64,000 nt of DNA from Aurantimicrobium sp. MWH-Uga1. GTDB lineage: Bacteria > Actinomycetota > Actinomycetes > Actinomycetales > Microbacteriaceae. Positions within the stretch are counted from its first letter, which is position 1. Each line of letters begins with the position of its first letter. Positions 45,364 to 53,753 of this stretch are shown one piece after another. Under the pieces are notes generated by a model, which was not told where the DNA came from, ran no database searches, and was given only the letters and a program-made list of their open reading frames with translations. The position numbers were made by a program, and so were the translations under genes. The DNA lies in contig NZ_CP030929.1 of NCBI RefSeq assembly GCF_003325955.1, positions 1,426,001-1,490,000 on the forward strand, given 5' to 3'.

Positions 45364-46455
45364 TTACTTGATTGCGGAAACGATAGCAAGCGCCTTCTTG
45401 GAAGTTGCTGCATCGAGTGGAGCGGAACCAGCTGCTGCTGCTGCATCAGCCTGACCCTGCTCGCTGAGGATGTATTCGAAGTAAGGCTTCACCAGGTCAG
45501 CGACACCAGCTTCTGCGTACTCGTTGCAACCGATCAGGTAAGAAACAAGAACGATGGGGTAGTGAGTGGGGTCAGTGGTGGTGCGGTCAATCTTGATAGC
45601 CATGTCAGATGCGTCACGGCCTTCAACAATCGAACCATCAGCTACTACCGCAGCTGCAGCCTCAGGGGTGTACTTGATGAACTTGTCGCCCACCTTGATG
45701 TTTGCAACGGAAAGGCTTCCGGCCTTGGACGCGTCAGCGTAGCCAATGGTTCCGGTACCGTTCTTGACTGCGTCAACAACACCCGAGGTACCCTGTGCGC
45801 CTTCACCGGTCTGGAAGGGGAATGGGTCAGCTGGCTTTTCAATAGCCCAGTCAGCCTTGGCAGTCTGGAAGAGGTAGTCAGAGAAGTTCTTGGTTGTACC
45901 AGAGTCATCTGAACGGTGAACAGCGGTGATGGCCAAGTCAGGAAGCTTCGCCTTGGGGTTCAAAGCTGCAATTGCTGGGTCGTTCCAGTTGGTGATTGCG
46001 CCGGAGAAGATCTTTGCAATTGTGGAAGCATCCAGGTTGAGGTCAGTAACGCCATCAACGTTGTAGATGATTGCGATTGGAGAGATGTACGCAGGCACTT
46101 CGAAAGGAAGTGTGTCGGGAGCACAAGCTGCGAATGGCATTGCAAGCTCTTCATCCTTGAGGTAGGAGTCAGAACCAGCGAAGTTGGATCCACCAGCGAT
46201 GAAGGTCTCGCGACCAGCACCAGAGCCGGAGGGGTCGTAGGTCACGGTTACGCCTGGGTTAGCAGTCTGGAATGCTGCAATCCAAGCTTCCTGAGCTGAG
46301 CCCTGGCTGGATGCGCCTGCACCTACGAGGGTACCCTCGAGGGTGCTTTCAACGGGAGCTGCCTCTTCGTTAGCTGCACAAGCGCTGAAAACAAGTGCAG
46401 TTGATGCTGCGATAGCAATGGCTGCCATGGGGCGGCCGAAACGTGTGATGTTCAC
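45364..46455 (-). CDS. pstS: Phosphate-binding lipoprotein
   Basis: 363 aa. Lipoprotein signal peptide with lipobox ALVFSACAAN (Cys at about 26), then the PBP fold. Phosphate-binding loops: GAGASSQGSAQEAW, DPSGSGAGRETF, AVHRSDDSGTTKNFSDYL and GTIGYADASKAG. It captures Pi at the outer face of the membrane. First gene of pstSCAB, with a PHO-box-like repeat at 46545-46566 upstream. Confidence 0.97.
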   Translation of the reverse strand: MNITRFGRPMAAIAIAASTALVFSACAANEEAAPVESTLEGTLVGAGASSQGSAQEAWIAAFQTANPGVTVTYDPSGSGAGRETFIAGGSNFAGSDSYLKDEELAMPFAACAPDTLPFEVPAYISPIAIIYNVDGVTDLNLDASTIAKIFSGAITNWNDPAIAALNPKAKLPDLAITAVHRSDDSGTTKNFSDYLFQTAKADWAIEKPADPFPFQTGEGAQGTSGVVDAVKNGTGTIGYADASKAGSLSVANIKVGDKFIKYTPEAAAAVVADGSIVEGRDASDMAIKIDRTTTDPTHYPIVLVSYLIGCNEYAEAGVADLVKPYFEYILSEQGQADAAAAAGSAPLDAATSKKALAIVSAIK

Positions 46456-46544
46456 GTGAAATCCTTTCAGGATTTTTCTTGGTGTATGGACTCGTTTTGA
46501 ATCCTGAGTTCACGATAAGTGGCCTGGGTGACGCGTTGGCACAC

Positions 46545-46566
46545 GCAAGGTAAACAGAAGGTGAAC
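46545..46566 (-). promoter_or_regulatory. PHO box upstream of pstS
   Basis: On the minus strand two 11-nt direct units, GTTCACCTTCT and GTTTACCTTGC, match the actinobacterial PhoP/RegX3 repeat pattern (GTTCACC-like with 11-nt period). It lies about 90 bases before the pstS start. Confidence 0.72.
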
Positions 46567-46588
46567 GCTGAAAAATCTTCGGGAAAAG

Positions 46589-46623
46589 AAGAAAGACCCG
46601 CGTAATCTCGCGGGCCTTTCTTC
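46589..46623 (-). terminator. phoU terminator
   Basis: Stem AAGAAAG-CCCGCG region (one mismatch) with a TAATCT/AGATTA loop; on the minus strand the 3' side continues TCTTCTTTTCCC. Nine bases past the phoU stop. Confidence 0.8.
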
Positions 46624-46631
46624 ACAGGTAT

Positions 46632-47306
46632 TTATGCTTTTGACTCAGTGATTTCATCAATGTCGGGAGCCCATTCTCCGGTGGAGAGGTAAGCAACCTT
46701 GCGAGCAATCGAAATGGCGTGATCTGAGAAACGCTCGTAGTAACGGCTAGCCAAAGTAGCATCTACGGTGTCCATGGATGTTCCCGCCCAAGTGTCAGAA
46801 AGAACCTTGTCAAAGACAGAGAGGTGCAGGCTGTCAATCTTGTCATCAAGATCGCGAATCTTTTCCAACTGCTTGAGCTCTTGTGATCTGAGCATCTTGA
46901 TGAGCTTTTCTGCTATCTCGATGTCAATCTCGCCCATTTCCTTGAAGGTTGAGCGCAGGCCCTTAGCGATGACCTTGTCGGGGAAACGGTAACGGGTGAG
47001 CTGTGAGAGGTGCTCAGCCATGTCGCCCATGCGCTCGAGGTTAGCGCTGATACGCAGAGCACTCACAACTACCCGAAGATCGCGAGCAACTGGCTGCTGG
47101 CGAGCAAGTATCTGGATTGCGAGTTCGTCGAGGGTAAGTGCCAATTCGTCAATGTGGGCATCTTCTTCGATGACCTGCTCTGCTAGGGCAATGTCACTGT
47201 TCTGAAAAGCAGTGGTTCCCTTGCGCATTGCCTCAGCAACGAGCTCGGCAATCTCTACAAGACGTTGCTGAACTTCGTGAAGTTCTTGCTGAAACACGTC
47301 GCGCAT
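46632..47306 (-). CDS. phoU: Phosphate-signalling protein PhoU
   Basis: 224 aa. Two three-helix PhoU repeats: the first near IAELVAEAMRKGTTAFQNSDIALAEQVIEEDAHIDELA with the E(x)xxD metal motif, the second around FKEMGEIDIEIAEKLIKMLRSQELKQLEKIRDLDDKIDSLH. PhoU tunes PstSCAB and the SenX3 kinase so that Pi starvation is signalled only when uptake is slow. It faces senX3-regX3 over a 179-base region with GTTAACC repeats at 47379-47411. Confidence 0.95.
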   Translation of the reverse strand: MRDVFQQELHEVQQRLVEIAELVAEAMRKGTTAFQNSDIALAEQVIEEDAHIDELALTLDELAIQILARQQPVARDLRVVVSALRISANLERMGDMAEHLSQLTRYRFPDKVIAKGLRSTFKEMGEIDIEIAEKLIKMLRSQELKQLEKIRDLDDKIDSLHLSVFDKVLSDTWAGTSMDTVDATLASRYYERFSDHAISIARKVAYLSTGEWAPDIDEITESKA

Positions 47307-47378
47307 GTGAATTCCTTATAAATAGTCTTAATCAACCGCTCTCTCAGTAAGCCCTGTGAGAGTGAAGTTGAGTTGTCA

Positions 47379-47411
47379 CACAGGTTAACGAAAAGAGCGG
47401 GTCAGGTTAAC
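47379..47411 (-). promoter_or_regulatory. PHO-box-like repeats between phoU and senX3
   Basis: Minus strand units GTTAACCTGAC and GTTAACCTGTG lie exactly 22 bases apart (two helical turns, two PHO-box units) with an unmatched 11-mer between. They could bind RegX3 to control phoU and senX3-regX3 divergently. Confidence 0.55.
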
Positions 47412-47485
47412 AGTTGACTTTCCAAGCCTACTCCTGCGTATTTTCTTTTTGAGGGAGGACGAAGGTGGGTTAGCGTTAGAGCATC

Positions 47486-48607
47486 ATGTCTGCTCCATTA
47501 ATCTTGCTCGCCATTGGTGTGGGAGCTGTTGCTGGTGCGGCGATCGTTCTTCTGATTATCTGGGTTGTTCGTCAACGCCAGATGGACAATGCGCGAACAT
47601 CAGGTGACTTACCCCGCGGTGTAGCTCAAGTGGTCAGTGGGCTTGACGGAGCAGTCTTTATCGTTGACAAGTCACTAAATGTATTAGTGGCCTCTGAAGG
47701 TGCCAATATTCTCTCCGTGGTCGGTCAAGGTCGAATCCTCATTCCGGAAATTGTCCTCATTGCAGAAGCAGCACTCAAAGGTACTGATGTCCGAGAAGAT
47801 GACATGGAAATTGCTCGCGGACCTTTGGGCGATGCGACGCTAACTGTCTCGGTTCATGCCTCACCTTTTAGAAACCGTTTTGTTCTGATCAGTGTGGTGG
47901 ACCGCGGTGAATTCAAGCGCCTCGATGACATCCGCAGAGAATTTGTGGCCAATGTCAGCCACGAGCTCAAAACTCCGATTGCGTCTGTTGGACTGCTTGC
48001 TGAGGCACTTCAGGAAGCCGCGGATGAACCAGAGACAGTTCGCCACTTTGCCGACCGACTGAGCGCGGAAGCAAAACGGCTTGGTGATATCACGCGAGAA
48101 ATCATTGAGCTTTCTCGTCTACAAGCAGAGGGTGCCTTAGCGGATTTTGAACATGTCACCATCAGCGACATCGTAGAAAAAGCTATTGACCAAAACCGGG
48201 TTGTAGCCAAGGCTCGCAAAATCAAACTCGTCAGCGGTGGTGAGCTCGACTGCGCGATATACGGCGACCCTGCACGACTCGTTGTCGCACTGAGTAATTT
48301 GATTGCGAATGCTGTGCATTACTCCCCTGATAAATCTCAGGTTGGCATTGGCGTTGCACGCCGAAATACCTTTGTTGAAATTGCTGTGACCGATCAGGGA
48401 ATAGGGATGAACAAAGACGAGGTTGAACGAGTCTTTGAGCGTTTCTACCGAACAGACCAAGCCCGTTCTCGTTCAACCGGTGGAACGGGCCTGGGCCTGA
48501 GCATCGTGAAGCACATTGTTTCTAACCACGGTGGTGACATCCGAGTCTGGTCGTCACCAGGTAAGGGTTCCACTTTCACAATTCGCATCCCCGAAGCAAC
48601 CCAATAA
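47486..48607 (+). CDS. senX3: Phosphate sensor histidine kinase
   Basis: 373 aa. One N-terminal helix (about 5-28), a PAS-like region (residues 40-140), then the kinase: H-box REFVANVSHELKTPIASVGLL with phospho-acceptor His159, N-box NLIANAVHYS, G1 VTDQGIGMN, F-box ERFYRTDQARSRSTGGTGLGLSIVKHI. It phosphorylates the response regulator encoded 13 bases downstream. The layout phoU-senX3-regX3 next to pst is classical for actinobacteria. Confidence 0.95.
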   Translation: MSAPLILLAIGVGAVAGAAIVLLIIWVVRQRQMDNARTSGDLPRGVAQVVSGLDGAVFIVDKSLNVLVASEGANILSVVGQGRILIPEIVLIAEAALKGTDVREDDMEIARGPLGDATLTVSVHASPFRNRFVLISVVDRGEFKRLDDIRREFVANVSHELKTPIASVGLLAEALQEAADEPETVRHFADRLSAEAKRLGDITREIIELSRLQAEGALADFEHVTISDIVEKAIDQNRVVAKARKIKLVSGGELDCAIYGDPARLVVALSNLIANAVHYSPDKSQVGIGVARRNTFVEIAVTDQGIGMNKDEVERVFERFYRTDQARSRSTGGTGLGLSIVKHIVSNHGGDIRVWSSPGKGSTFTIRIPEATQ

Positions 48608-48620
48608 ATAAGGAAAAAAC

Positions 48621-49304
48621 GTGAGCCGCATACTCCTGGTGGAAGACGAAAGCGCACTGAGCGAACCTTTAGCCTTTCTCCTCACTCGAGAAGGTTTTGA
48701 GGTAGAGATTGCTGAGGACGGCCAACAAGCACTGGATGTGTTTGCCAATGGCACCTTCGACATCATCTTGTTAGACCTCATGATTCCGAAGGTTCCTGGT
48801 ACAGAGGTGTGCCGACAGATTCGCACCACCTCCAACATTCCCATCATCATGCTCACCGCCAAAGACACCGAGGTGGACAAGGTCGTGGGATTGGAACTGG
48901 GAGCAGATGACTACGTGACCAAGCCCTACTCAACGCGTGAACTTCTCGCTCGCATCAAAGCTGTGCTTCGACGTAATGTTCGTGAAGACGACAGCAACGA
49001 TGACGGAGTCATCGACATTGCTGGAATCCGACTTGATGCTGACCGCCACACCCTTCATGTTCAAGGTGAGCTTGTTGCAACACCTCTGAAAGAATTTGAG
49101 CTCTTGGAATACCTCATGAGCAACGTTGGTCGTGTACTCACCCGTGGACAACTCATCGATCGGGTGTGGGGAACCGACTACTACGGTGACACCAAAACCC
49201 TCGATGTTCACATCAAGCGGCTTCGCTCCAAAATCGAGGCAGACCCTGCAGAGCCTGTGCACTTAGTAACGGTGCGTGGGTTGGGTTATCGCTTCGACGC
49301 GTAA
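48621..49304 (+). CDS. regX3: Phosphate response regulator
   Basis: 227 aa, OmpR/PhoB type. Receiver domain: phospho-acceptor Asp52 in FDIILLDLMIPKVPG, acidic pair VEDE, Lys in MLTAKDTEVDKV. C-terminal winged helix: LVATPLKEFELLEYLMSNVGRVLTRGQLIDRVWG and KTLDVHIKRLRSKIE. It should bind the PHO boxes found before pstS and near phoU. Confidence 0.96.
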   Translation: MSRILLVEDESALSEPLAFLLTREGFEVEIAEDGQQALDVFANGTFDIILLDLMIPKVPGTEVCRQIRTTSNIPIIMLTAKDTEVDKVVGLELGADDYVTKPYSTRELLARIKAVLRRNVREDDSNDDGVIDIAGIRLDADRHTLHVQGELVATPLKEFELLEYLMSNVGRVLTRGQLIDRVWGTDYYGDTKTLDVHIKRLRSKIEADPAEPVHLVTVRGLGYRFDA

Positions 49305-49314
49305 GATACCTCAA

Positions 49315-49647
49315 CTAACTACAGCAGTTGTCGGAACCCATCACGGGATCAAGGTTTAACGCTAACAAGATGTTGCTTGCTGCCGGGGTGAGTGAAAAAT
49401 ACGCCCATTTACCCTTTTGGCTACGTTTAAGAAGGCCTGCATCAACCAAGAGTTTCATGTGATGGCTCACTGTGCTCTGGGCAAGTTTCGTATCTGGTGT
49501 GAGGTCGCAGATGCACGCTCCGTCAACACAGGTGGTTCCTGCAATCTTGAGCAGCAGGTTCAAACGCGTTTCATCACCAAGCGCTTTGAGCTGCTGGGCA
49601 AGCTCAGCTGTGGCGTTAGAAGCCATGACGGTTTGGGAGAGTGCCAT
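49315..49647 (-). CDS. arsR: ArsR-family arsenic repressor
   Basis: 110 aa. Winged helix LAQQLKALGDETRLNLLLKIAG, then CVDGACICDLTPDTKLAQSTVSHHMKLLVDAGLLKRSQKGKWAYFSL. Cys40, Cys45 and Cys47 just before the recognition helix, and a CC pair at 108-109, are candidate As(III) ligands. The start is ATG 49647: TATACT ends six bases upstream on the minus strand, fitting a leaderless transcript; ATG 49626 is the alternative. Divergent from the micropeptide-aquaporin-arsC unit. Confidence 0.9.
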   Translation of the reverse strand: MALSQTVMASNATAELAQQLKALGDETRLNLLLKIAGTTCVDGACICDLTPDTKLAQSTVSHHMKLLVDAGLLKRSQKGKWAYFSLTPAASNILLALNLDPVMGSDNCCS

Positions 49648-49661
49648 GACTCAAGTATATA

Positions 49662-49708
49662 TTGACATTTATCGATATGAGGATGTACAGTATTTACGTA
49701 TCGATAAA
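49662..49708 (+). promoter_or_regulatory. ars promoter with paired ArsR-type operators
   Basis: TTGACA at 49662-49667 and TACAGT at 49686-49691 (18-base spacer) point to the micropeptide gene. TTTATCGATA at 49668-49677 and its exact inverse TATCGATAAA at 49699-49708 bracket the -10 region, where ArsR dimers could sit. A direct repeat TCGATTCAT (49711 and 49722) follows with an 11-nt period. Confidence 0.65.
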
Positions 49709-49755
49709 CTTCGATTCATAGTCGATTCATCCTTATATGAGAGAAAGGAATAACC

Positions 49756-49821
49756 ATGATCAAGCTCAACGTAATCTCGGGCGGCGATGGCGGTTGCTGC
49801 GGCGACACCGGCTGCTGCTAG
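49756..49821 (+). CDS. 21-aa Cys-rich micropeptide in the ars operon
   Basis: ATG at 49756 after a strong GAAAGGAATAACC leader, stop TAG at 49819-49821. The peptide begins MIKLNVISGGDGG and then has two CC pairs separated by GDTG, ending in CC. Four vicinal thiols in nine residues could chelate As(III) like a mini-metallothionein or ArsD-like chaperone. First gene after the ars promoter. No comparison could be run, so it may be a lineage-specific peptide or a leader peptide. Confidence 0.65.
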   Translation: MIKLNVISGGDGGCCGDTGCC

Positions 49822-49834
49822 GTCTCTCTCTGTG

Positions 49835-49868
49835 AGCCCCACCAGTTTCGAAGTGAGCAGTTGGGGCT
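49835..49868 (+). promoter_or_regulatory. Stem-loop between micropeptide and aquaporin genes
   Basis: AGCCCCA at 49835-49841 pairs with TGGGGCT at 49862-49868 across a 20-base loop. It could be an attenuator or stability element; no T-run follows. Confidence 0.4.
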
Positions 49869-49913
49869 TCGCTCATCTCCGGCACACCTATACAACAGCA
49901 TCAGAATTGACAC

Positions 49914-50591
49914 ATGCACACTCTCAGACTCGCCCTCGCGGAGTTCTTCGGAACTCTCGTTCTCGTAGCCACCGTTGTGGGCTCCGGAATCATGGGCACC
50001 CAGATGTCTGACGATGCTGGGGTGGCACTGTTGATCAACACGTTGTCGACAATCTTTGTGCTGGCATTACTCATTCTAATTTTGGGACCCCTCAGCGGTG
50101 CTCACTTCAACCCTGCGGTTACCCTCGTGTTGTGGGCAAAGAAGCTCCAACCTGGAGTGCACGTTCTTCCCTATGTGATCGCACAGATTTCAGGTGCCAT
50201 CGCCGGAGCAATTTTGGCAAACATCATGTTTGACCAGGCGCCTATCCAAATAGCATCAACACAGCGGGTCTCACCCGGATTATTTATTGGTGAAATAGTT
50301 GCAACAGCCGGCCTTTTGGTTGTGATTCTGGTCTTCATTGCTCGTGACCAAGCCCGCTTTATTCCTTTCGCGGTTGCCGCATGGATTGGCTCCGCCTACT
50401 TCTTCACCTCCTCGACATCTTTTGCAAACCCTGCCGTGACCATTGGTCGTGTCTTTAGCGACAGCTTCGCTGGGATTGCCCCGCCCTCAGTGGGGCCCTT
50501 TGTTCTTGCACAGCTCATCGGTGCCACACTCGGAGCGGTATTCGCTTGGGCAATCATTGACTCCACACACAAGAAAGAAAACCATGTCTGA
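49914..50591 (+). CDS. Aquaporin-family (MIP) channel, AqpS-like
   Basis: 225 aa, six helices. Two NPA boxes: GAHFNPAVTLVLWAK and TSFANPAVTIGRVF, the second followed by the MIP arginine. LAEFFGTLVLVATVVGSGIM is the usual first helix. In arsenic operons such channels (AqpS of Sinorhizobium) let arsenite leave the cell down its gradient. arsC follows with an 8-bp overlap, and no Acr3 or ArsB pump is present. Confidence 0.9.
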   Translation: MHTLRLALAEFFGTLVLVATVVGSGIMGTQMSDDAGVALLINTLSTIFVLALLILILGPLSGAHFNPAVTLVLWAKKLQPGVHVLPYVIAQISGAIAGAILANIMFDQAPIQIASTQRVSPGLFIGEIVATAGLLVVILVFIARDQARFIPFAVAAWIGSAYFFTSSTSFANPAVTIGRVFSDSFAGIAPPSVGPFVLAQLIGATLGAVFAWAIIDSTHKKENHV

Positions 50592-50994
50592 CAACAAAGC
50601 AACTGTTCTCTTCGTCTGCGTCCACAACGCAGGACGCTCACAAATGGCAGCCGGTTATCTTCAACATCTTGCCGGTGACCGGGTTGAAGTTCTTTCTGCG
50701 GGCACAGAACCACGTGATCAAGTGAACCCTTCAGCCATCGCCGTGATGGCAGAAGAAGGAATCGACCTCACCACCTCAACACCCAAGGTTCTCACCGACG
50801 AGGCTGTCATGGCATCTGACTACGTCATCACCATGGGCTGCGGAGACAAGTGCCCGTTCTTCCCCGGCAAGCAATACCTTGACTGGCCACTAGCAGATCC
50901 AGCAGGCAAGGGAGTGGAAGATGTCCGCCCCATTCGTGACGAAATTCGCAGCAAGATCGAAGCACTCATCGCAGAGATTGACGCAAAGTTCTAA
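50584..50994 (+). CDS. arsC: Arsenate reductase, LMW-phosphatase-like
   Basis: 136 aa from the ATG at 50584, which overlaps the aquaporin stop by 8 bases; a longer frame would run deep inside the aquaporin. P-loop VLFVCVHNAGRSQMAAGYL with Cys12 and Arg18, plus YVITMGCGDKCPFFPGKQYLDWPLADPAG with Cys86 and Cys90. It reduces arsenate to arsenite with mycothiol or thioredoxin as electron source. Forms the ars operon with the micropeptide and channel. Confidence 0.95.
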   Translation: MSDNKATVLFVCVHNAGRSQMAAGYLQHLAGDRVEVLSAGTEPRDQVNPSAIAVMAEEGIDLTTSTPKVLTDEAVMASDYVITMGCGDKCPFFPGKQYLDWPLADPAGKGVEDVRPIRDEIRSKIEALIAEIDAKF

Positions 50995-51008
50995 CTTCAC
51001 TTCATCAA

Positions 51009-51041
51009 TGACTATGGCCACCCATTGGGTGGCCATAGTCA
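51009..51041. terminator. Bidirectional terminator
   Basis: Perfect 15-bp stem TGACTATGGCCACCC around ATT, between the convergent arsC and ferredoxin-reductase genes. Confidence 0.88.
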
Positions 51042-51058
51042 TTAGGCATTATGAGCAC

Positions 51059-52432
51059 TTACTCTGCGCGCGAGGCTTTCAGCATGGTCTCTCTATCGAC
51101 AACCTTGATGCGCGCACGTCCTTCAGGCTCACCAAGCTTCTGCTCGTATTCATCTAAAGCAGTCCAGCCCTGAGCTGTGGTGAATTCAATGCCGCGACTT
51201 TCCATCAGATCAACGATGGCACCCTCTTCAGGCTCTTCCGGAGTCCACCATGAAACTTGATCTTCAAGCACATGAGCGATGGTTTCCATCGCGTCGCTCT
51301 TGGTGTGACCGATGAGTCCTACGGGTCCACGCTTAATCCATCCGGTGGCATAAACGCCAGGGATGTGCTTTCCAGACTCATCAATGACCTGGCCTTCGTG
51401 GTTAGGGATAACACCCTTGTCAACATCAAAGGGAACGTCTTTTAGCGGTGAGCTGTAGTAACCAATAGCGCGATACACAGCCTGCACCTCTACTTCACGG
51501 ATCTCGCCAGCGCCCACAACTCCCCCGGAGCCGTCGGGGGCTGTGCGTTCATAACGGAAGCCCGTCACGTTGCCTTCTTCATCCCCGAGCACCTCGAGAG
51601 GGTTGGCATAGAAGTGCAAGTGCAGCCGTCGTGAGGCCTTGCCGGTCTCGCGGGTACGCCATTCGTTCATGACCTTGTTGAGAACAAAGACTTGCTTGTT
51701 GGAATCAATCAGTGCCTGGCTTGCAGGATCAATCTCAAAGTCTTCGTCATAAACGATCATGTCAACATCACGCAGCTCACCCAGTTCACGCAGCTCCAGC
51801 GGAGAGAACTTTGCTTGCGCGGGACCACGACGTCCAAAGACGTGAACATCAGTTACTGGAGAGGCCTTGAGACCCTGATAGACGTTGTCAGGAATCTCGG
51901 TAACGAGAAGGTCTTCAGCGTGCTTGGCCAGCATTCGAGCGGCATCAAGTGCCACGTTTCCGTTACCGATCACTGCAACAGATTGTGCAGTCAGTGGCCA
52001 GGTGCGGGGAACATCAGGATGACCGTCATACCAACTGACAAAGTCAGCTGCCCCGTAACTGCCATTGAGGTCGATGCCTGGAATGTTCAATGGAACATCC
52101 TTCATGGCACCTGTAGCAAAGATGACGGCGTTGTAGTGCTTCTTGAGGTCGTCCATCGTGATGTCAACGCCGTATTCCACATTGCCAAACAAGCGGATGT
52201 CTCCGCGGTCCAGTACCTCGCGCAGAGCTGTGATGATTCCCTTAATGCGTGGGTGGTCGGGTGCAACACCATAACGAACCAAACCATAAGGTGCGGGAAG
52301 GTGTTCAAAAAGGTCAATAGAAAGATCGAAATCGCGTTCGGCTTTCATCGCAATATCAGCTGCGTAGATTCCTGCGGGGCCGGCGCCAACAATGGCCAGT
52401 CGAAGCTTGGTCACGGGGTAAATAATCCTCAT
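51059..52432 (-). CDS. fprA: Ferredoxin--NADP+ reductase, adrenodoxin-reductase type
   Basis: 457 aa, the size of mycobacterial FprA. N-terminal FAD motif LRLAIVGAGPAGIYAADIAMK, NADP domain VIGNGNVALDAARMLA, RRGPAQAKFSPLELRELGEL and the C-terminal VYATGWIKRGPVGLIGHTKSDA (FAD-binding end). It shuttles electrons between NADP(H) and ferredoxin for oxygenases or Fe-S biogenesis. Start: ATG 52432 is taken, but GTG 52414 (Val-Thr-Lys-Leu) with AGGATT upstream is equally close to the family start. Confidence 0.93.
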   Translation of the reverse strand: MRIIYPVTKLRLAIVGAGPAGIYAADIAMKAERDFDLSIDLFEHLPAPYGLVRYGVAPDHPRIKGIITALREVLDRGDIRLFGNVEYGVDITMDDLKKHYNAVIFATGAMKDVPLNIPGIDLNGSYGAADFVSWYDGHPDVPRTWPLTAQSVAVIGNGNVALDAARMLAKHAEDLLVTEIPDNVYQGLKASPVTDVHVFGRRGPAQAKFSPLELRELGELRDVDMIVYDEDFEIDPASQALIDSNKQVFVLNKVMNEWRTRETGKASRRLHLHFYANPLEVLGDEEGNVTGFRYERTAPDGSGGVVGAGEIREVEVQAVYRAIGYYSSPLKDVPFDVDKGVIPNHEGQVIDESGKHIPGVYATGWIKRGPVGLIGHTKSDAMETIAHVLEDQVSWWTPEEPEEGAIVDLMESRGIEFTTAQGWTALDEYEQKLGEPEGRARIKVVDRETMLKASRAE

Positions 52433-52484
52433 ACGTGGAAGGCAAGTGAATTCCCAGTTTAGTCGGGGGCAATAGGCTTAACTC

Positions 52485-53753
52485 GTGAAAATCCTGGTTC
52501 TTGGCTCCGGTGCCCGCGAGCACGCTATTGTTACCGCCCTGCTAGCTGAAAATGCCGACCACGAGATTACTGTTGCTCCCGGCAACGCCGGTATCGCTTT
52601 CGATGTTCCTTGCGTCACGACAAACATCCTCGATCCAGAAGCCGTGGCCTTCCTGGCCGAGGGTCTCGATGTTGATCTTGTCGTGGTGGGTCCTGAAGCA
52701 CCCCTTGTGGCTGGTGTCGCCGATCCCTTGCGCGAAATGGGTATCCCCGTCTTTGGTCCCAACCAGGCTGCCGCTGCTCTAGAGGGTTCAAAAACCTTTG
52801 CCAAGCGCATCATGGATGAGGCTGGCGTTCCCACCGGACGTGCAATCAAGGTTTCAACACTGCTTGATGCCGAGACAGCATTGGATGACTACGGCGCTCC
52901 CTACGTCATCAAAGCTGATGGCCTCGCTGCCGGTAAGGGTGTCCTCGTTACTCACGATCGCGATGCAGCTGTGGCGCATGCCTCCCACTACCTCACCCAA
53001 GGTTCAGTCCTCATTGAAGAATTCTTGGACGGCCAAGAAGTGTCACTGTTCATGTTTGCCGACGGCCACGACGTGCTGCCACTTTCTCCAGCGCAAGATT
53101 TCAAGCGTCTGAAGGACAACGATGAAGGTCCCAACACTGGTGGCATGGGTGCCTACTCGCCACTTCCGTGGCTGACAGAACAGTTTGGCAGTGAAGACGC
53201 GTTTGTCACCGAAGTGATTGAAACGATTGCTCTGCCCACCATCCGTCAGCTCGAGGCCGAAGGAACGCCCTTCCAAGGCTTGCTTTATTGCGGGCTTATT
53301 CTCACCTCCAAGGGAATTCGCGTTATCGAATTCAATGCGCGATTTGGAGACCCCGAAACTCAGGTTGTTCTGCCCCGGCTCAAGACTCCTTTGTCTGAAC
53401 TCATGATGGCTTCGGCAACTGGAGCTCTCGCCGGACGAGACCGCCCCGAGTTCTCAGATGAAGCCGTCGTCACGGTTGTTCTCGCCAGCGAGAACTATCC
53501 CGAGACTCCTGTTACTGGCAGAGTGTTGACCGGTATTCCCTTGGCAAACGCCGTTGAGGGTGTGCACGTTACCCATGCGGCAACCACCGAACAAGACGGC
53601 GAGCTCATTGCGACCGGTGGTCGGGTTTTGAGCGTTGTTGGTCGTGGAAAAGACTTTGCCGAGGCACGCTCGCGTGCTTACGAAGGCCTCGCCAAGATTC
53701 AGCTTGAGGGCGGTCAATACCGCACAGACATTGCCAAAAAGGTTGTGAAGTAA
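52485..53753 (+). CDS. purD: Phosphoribosylamine--glycine ligase
   Basis: 422 aa. Opens MKILVLGSGAREHAI, the PurD signature; ATP-grasp motifs VIKADGLAAGKGVLVTHDRDAAVAH, EEFLDGQEVSLFMFADG, GPNTGGMGAYSP and the IEFNARFGDPETQVVLPRL metal site. Second step of purine synthesis. Shares its last base with purC, so the two are one operon. Start is GTG at 52485. Confidence 0.97.
   Translation: MKILVLGSGAREHAIVTALLAENADHEITVAPGNAGIAFDVPCVTTNILDPEAVAFLAEGLDVDLVVVGPEAPLVAGVADPLREMGIPVFGPNQAAAALEGSKTFAKRIMDEAGVPTGRAIKVSTLLDAETALDDYGAPYVIKADGLAAGKGVLVTHDRDAAVAHASHYLTQGSVLIEEFLDGQEVSLFMFADGHDVLPLSPAQDFKRLKDNDEGPNTGGMGAYSPLPWLTEQFGSEDAFVTEVIETIALPTIRQLEAEGTPFQGLLYCGLILTSKGIRVIEFNARFGDPETQVVLPRLKTPLSELMMASATGALAGRDRPEFSDEAVVTVVLASENYPETPVTGRVLTGIPLANAVEGVHVTHAATTEQDGELIATGGRVLSVVGRGKDFAEARSRAYEGLAKIQLEGGQYRTDIAKKVVK

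Noticed and set aside
51692..52462. 256-codon frame opposite the ferredoxin reductase
   Set aside because: Antisense shadow; product lacks recognisable motifs.
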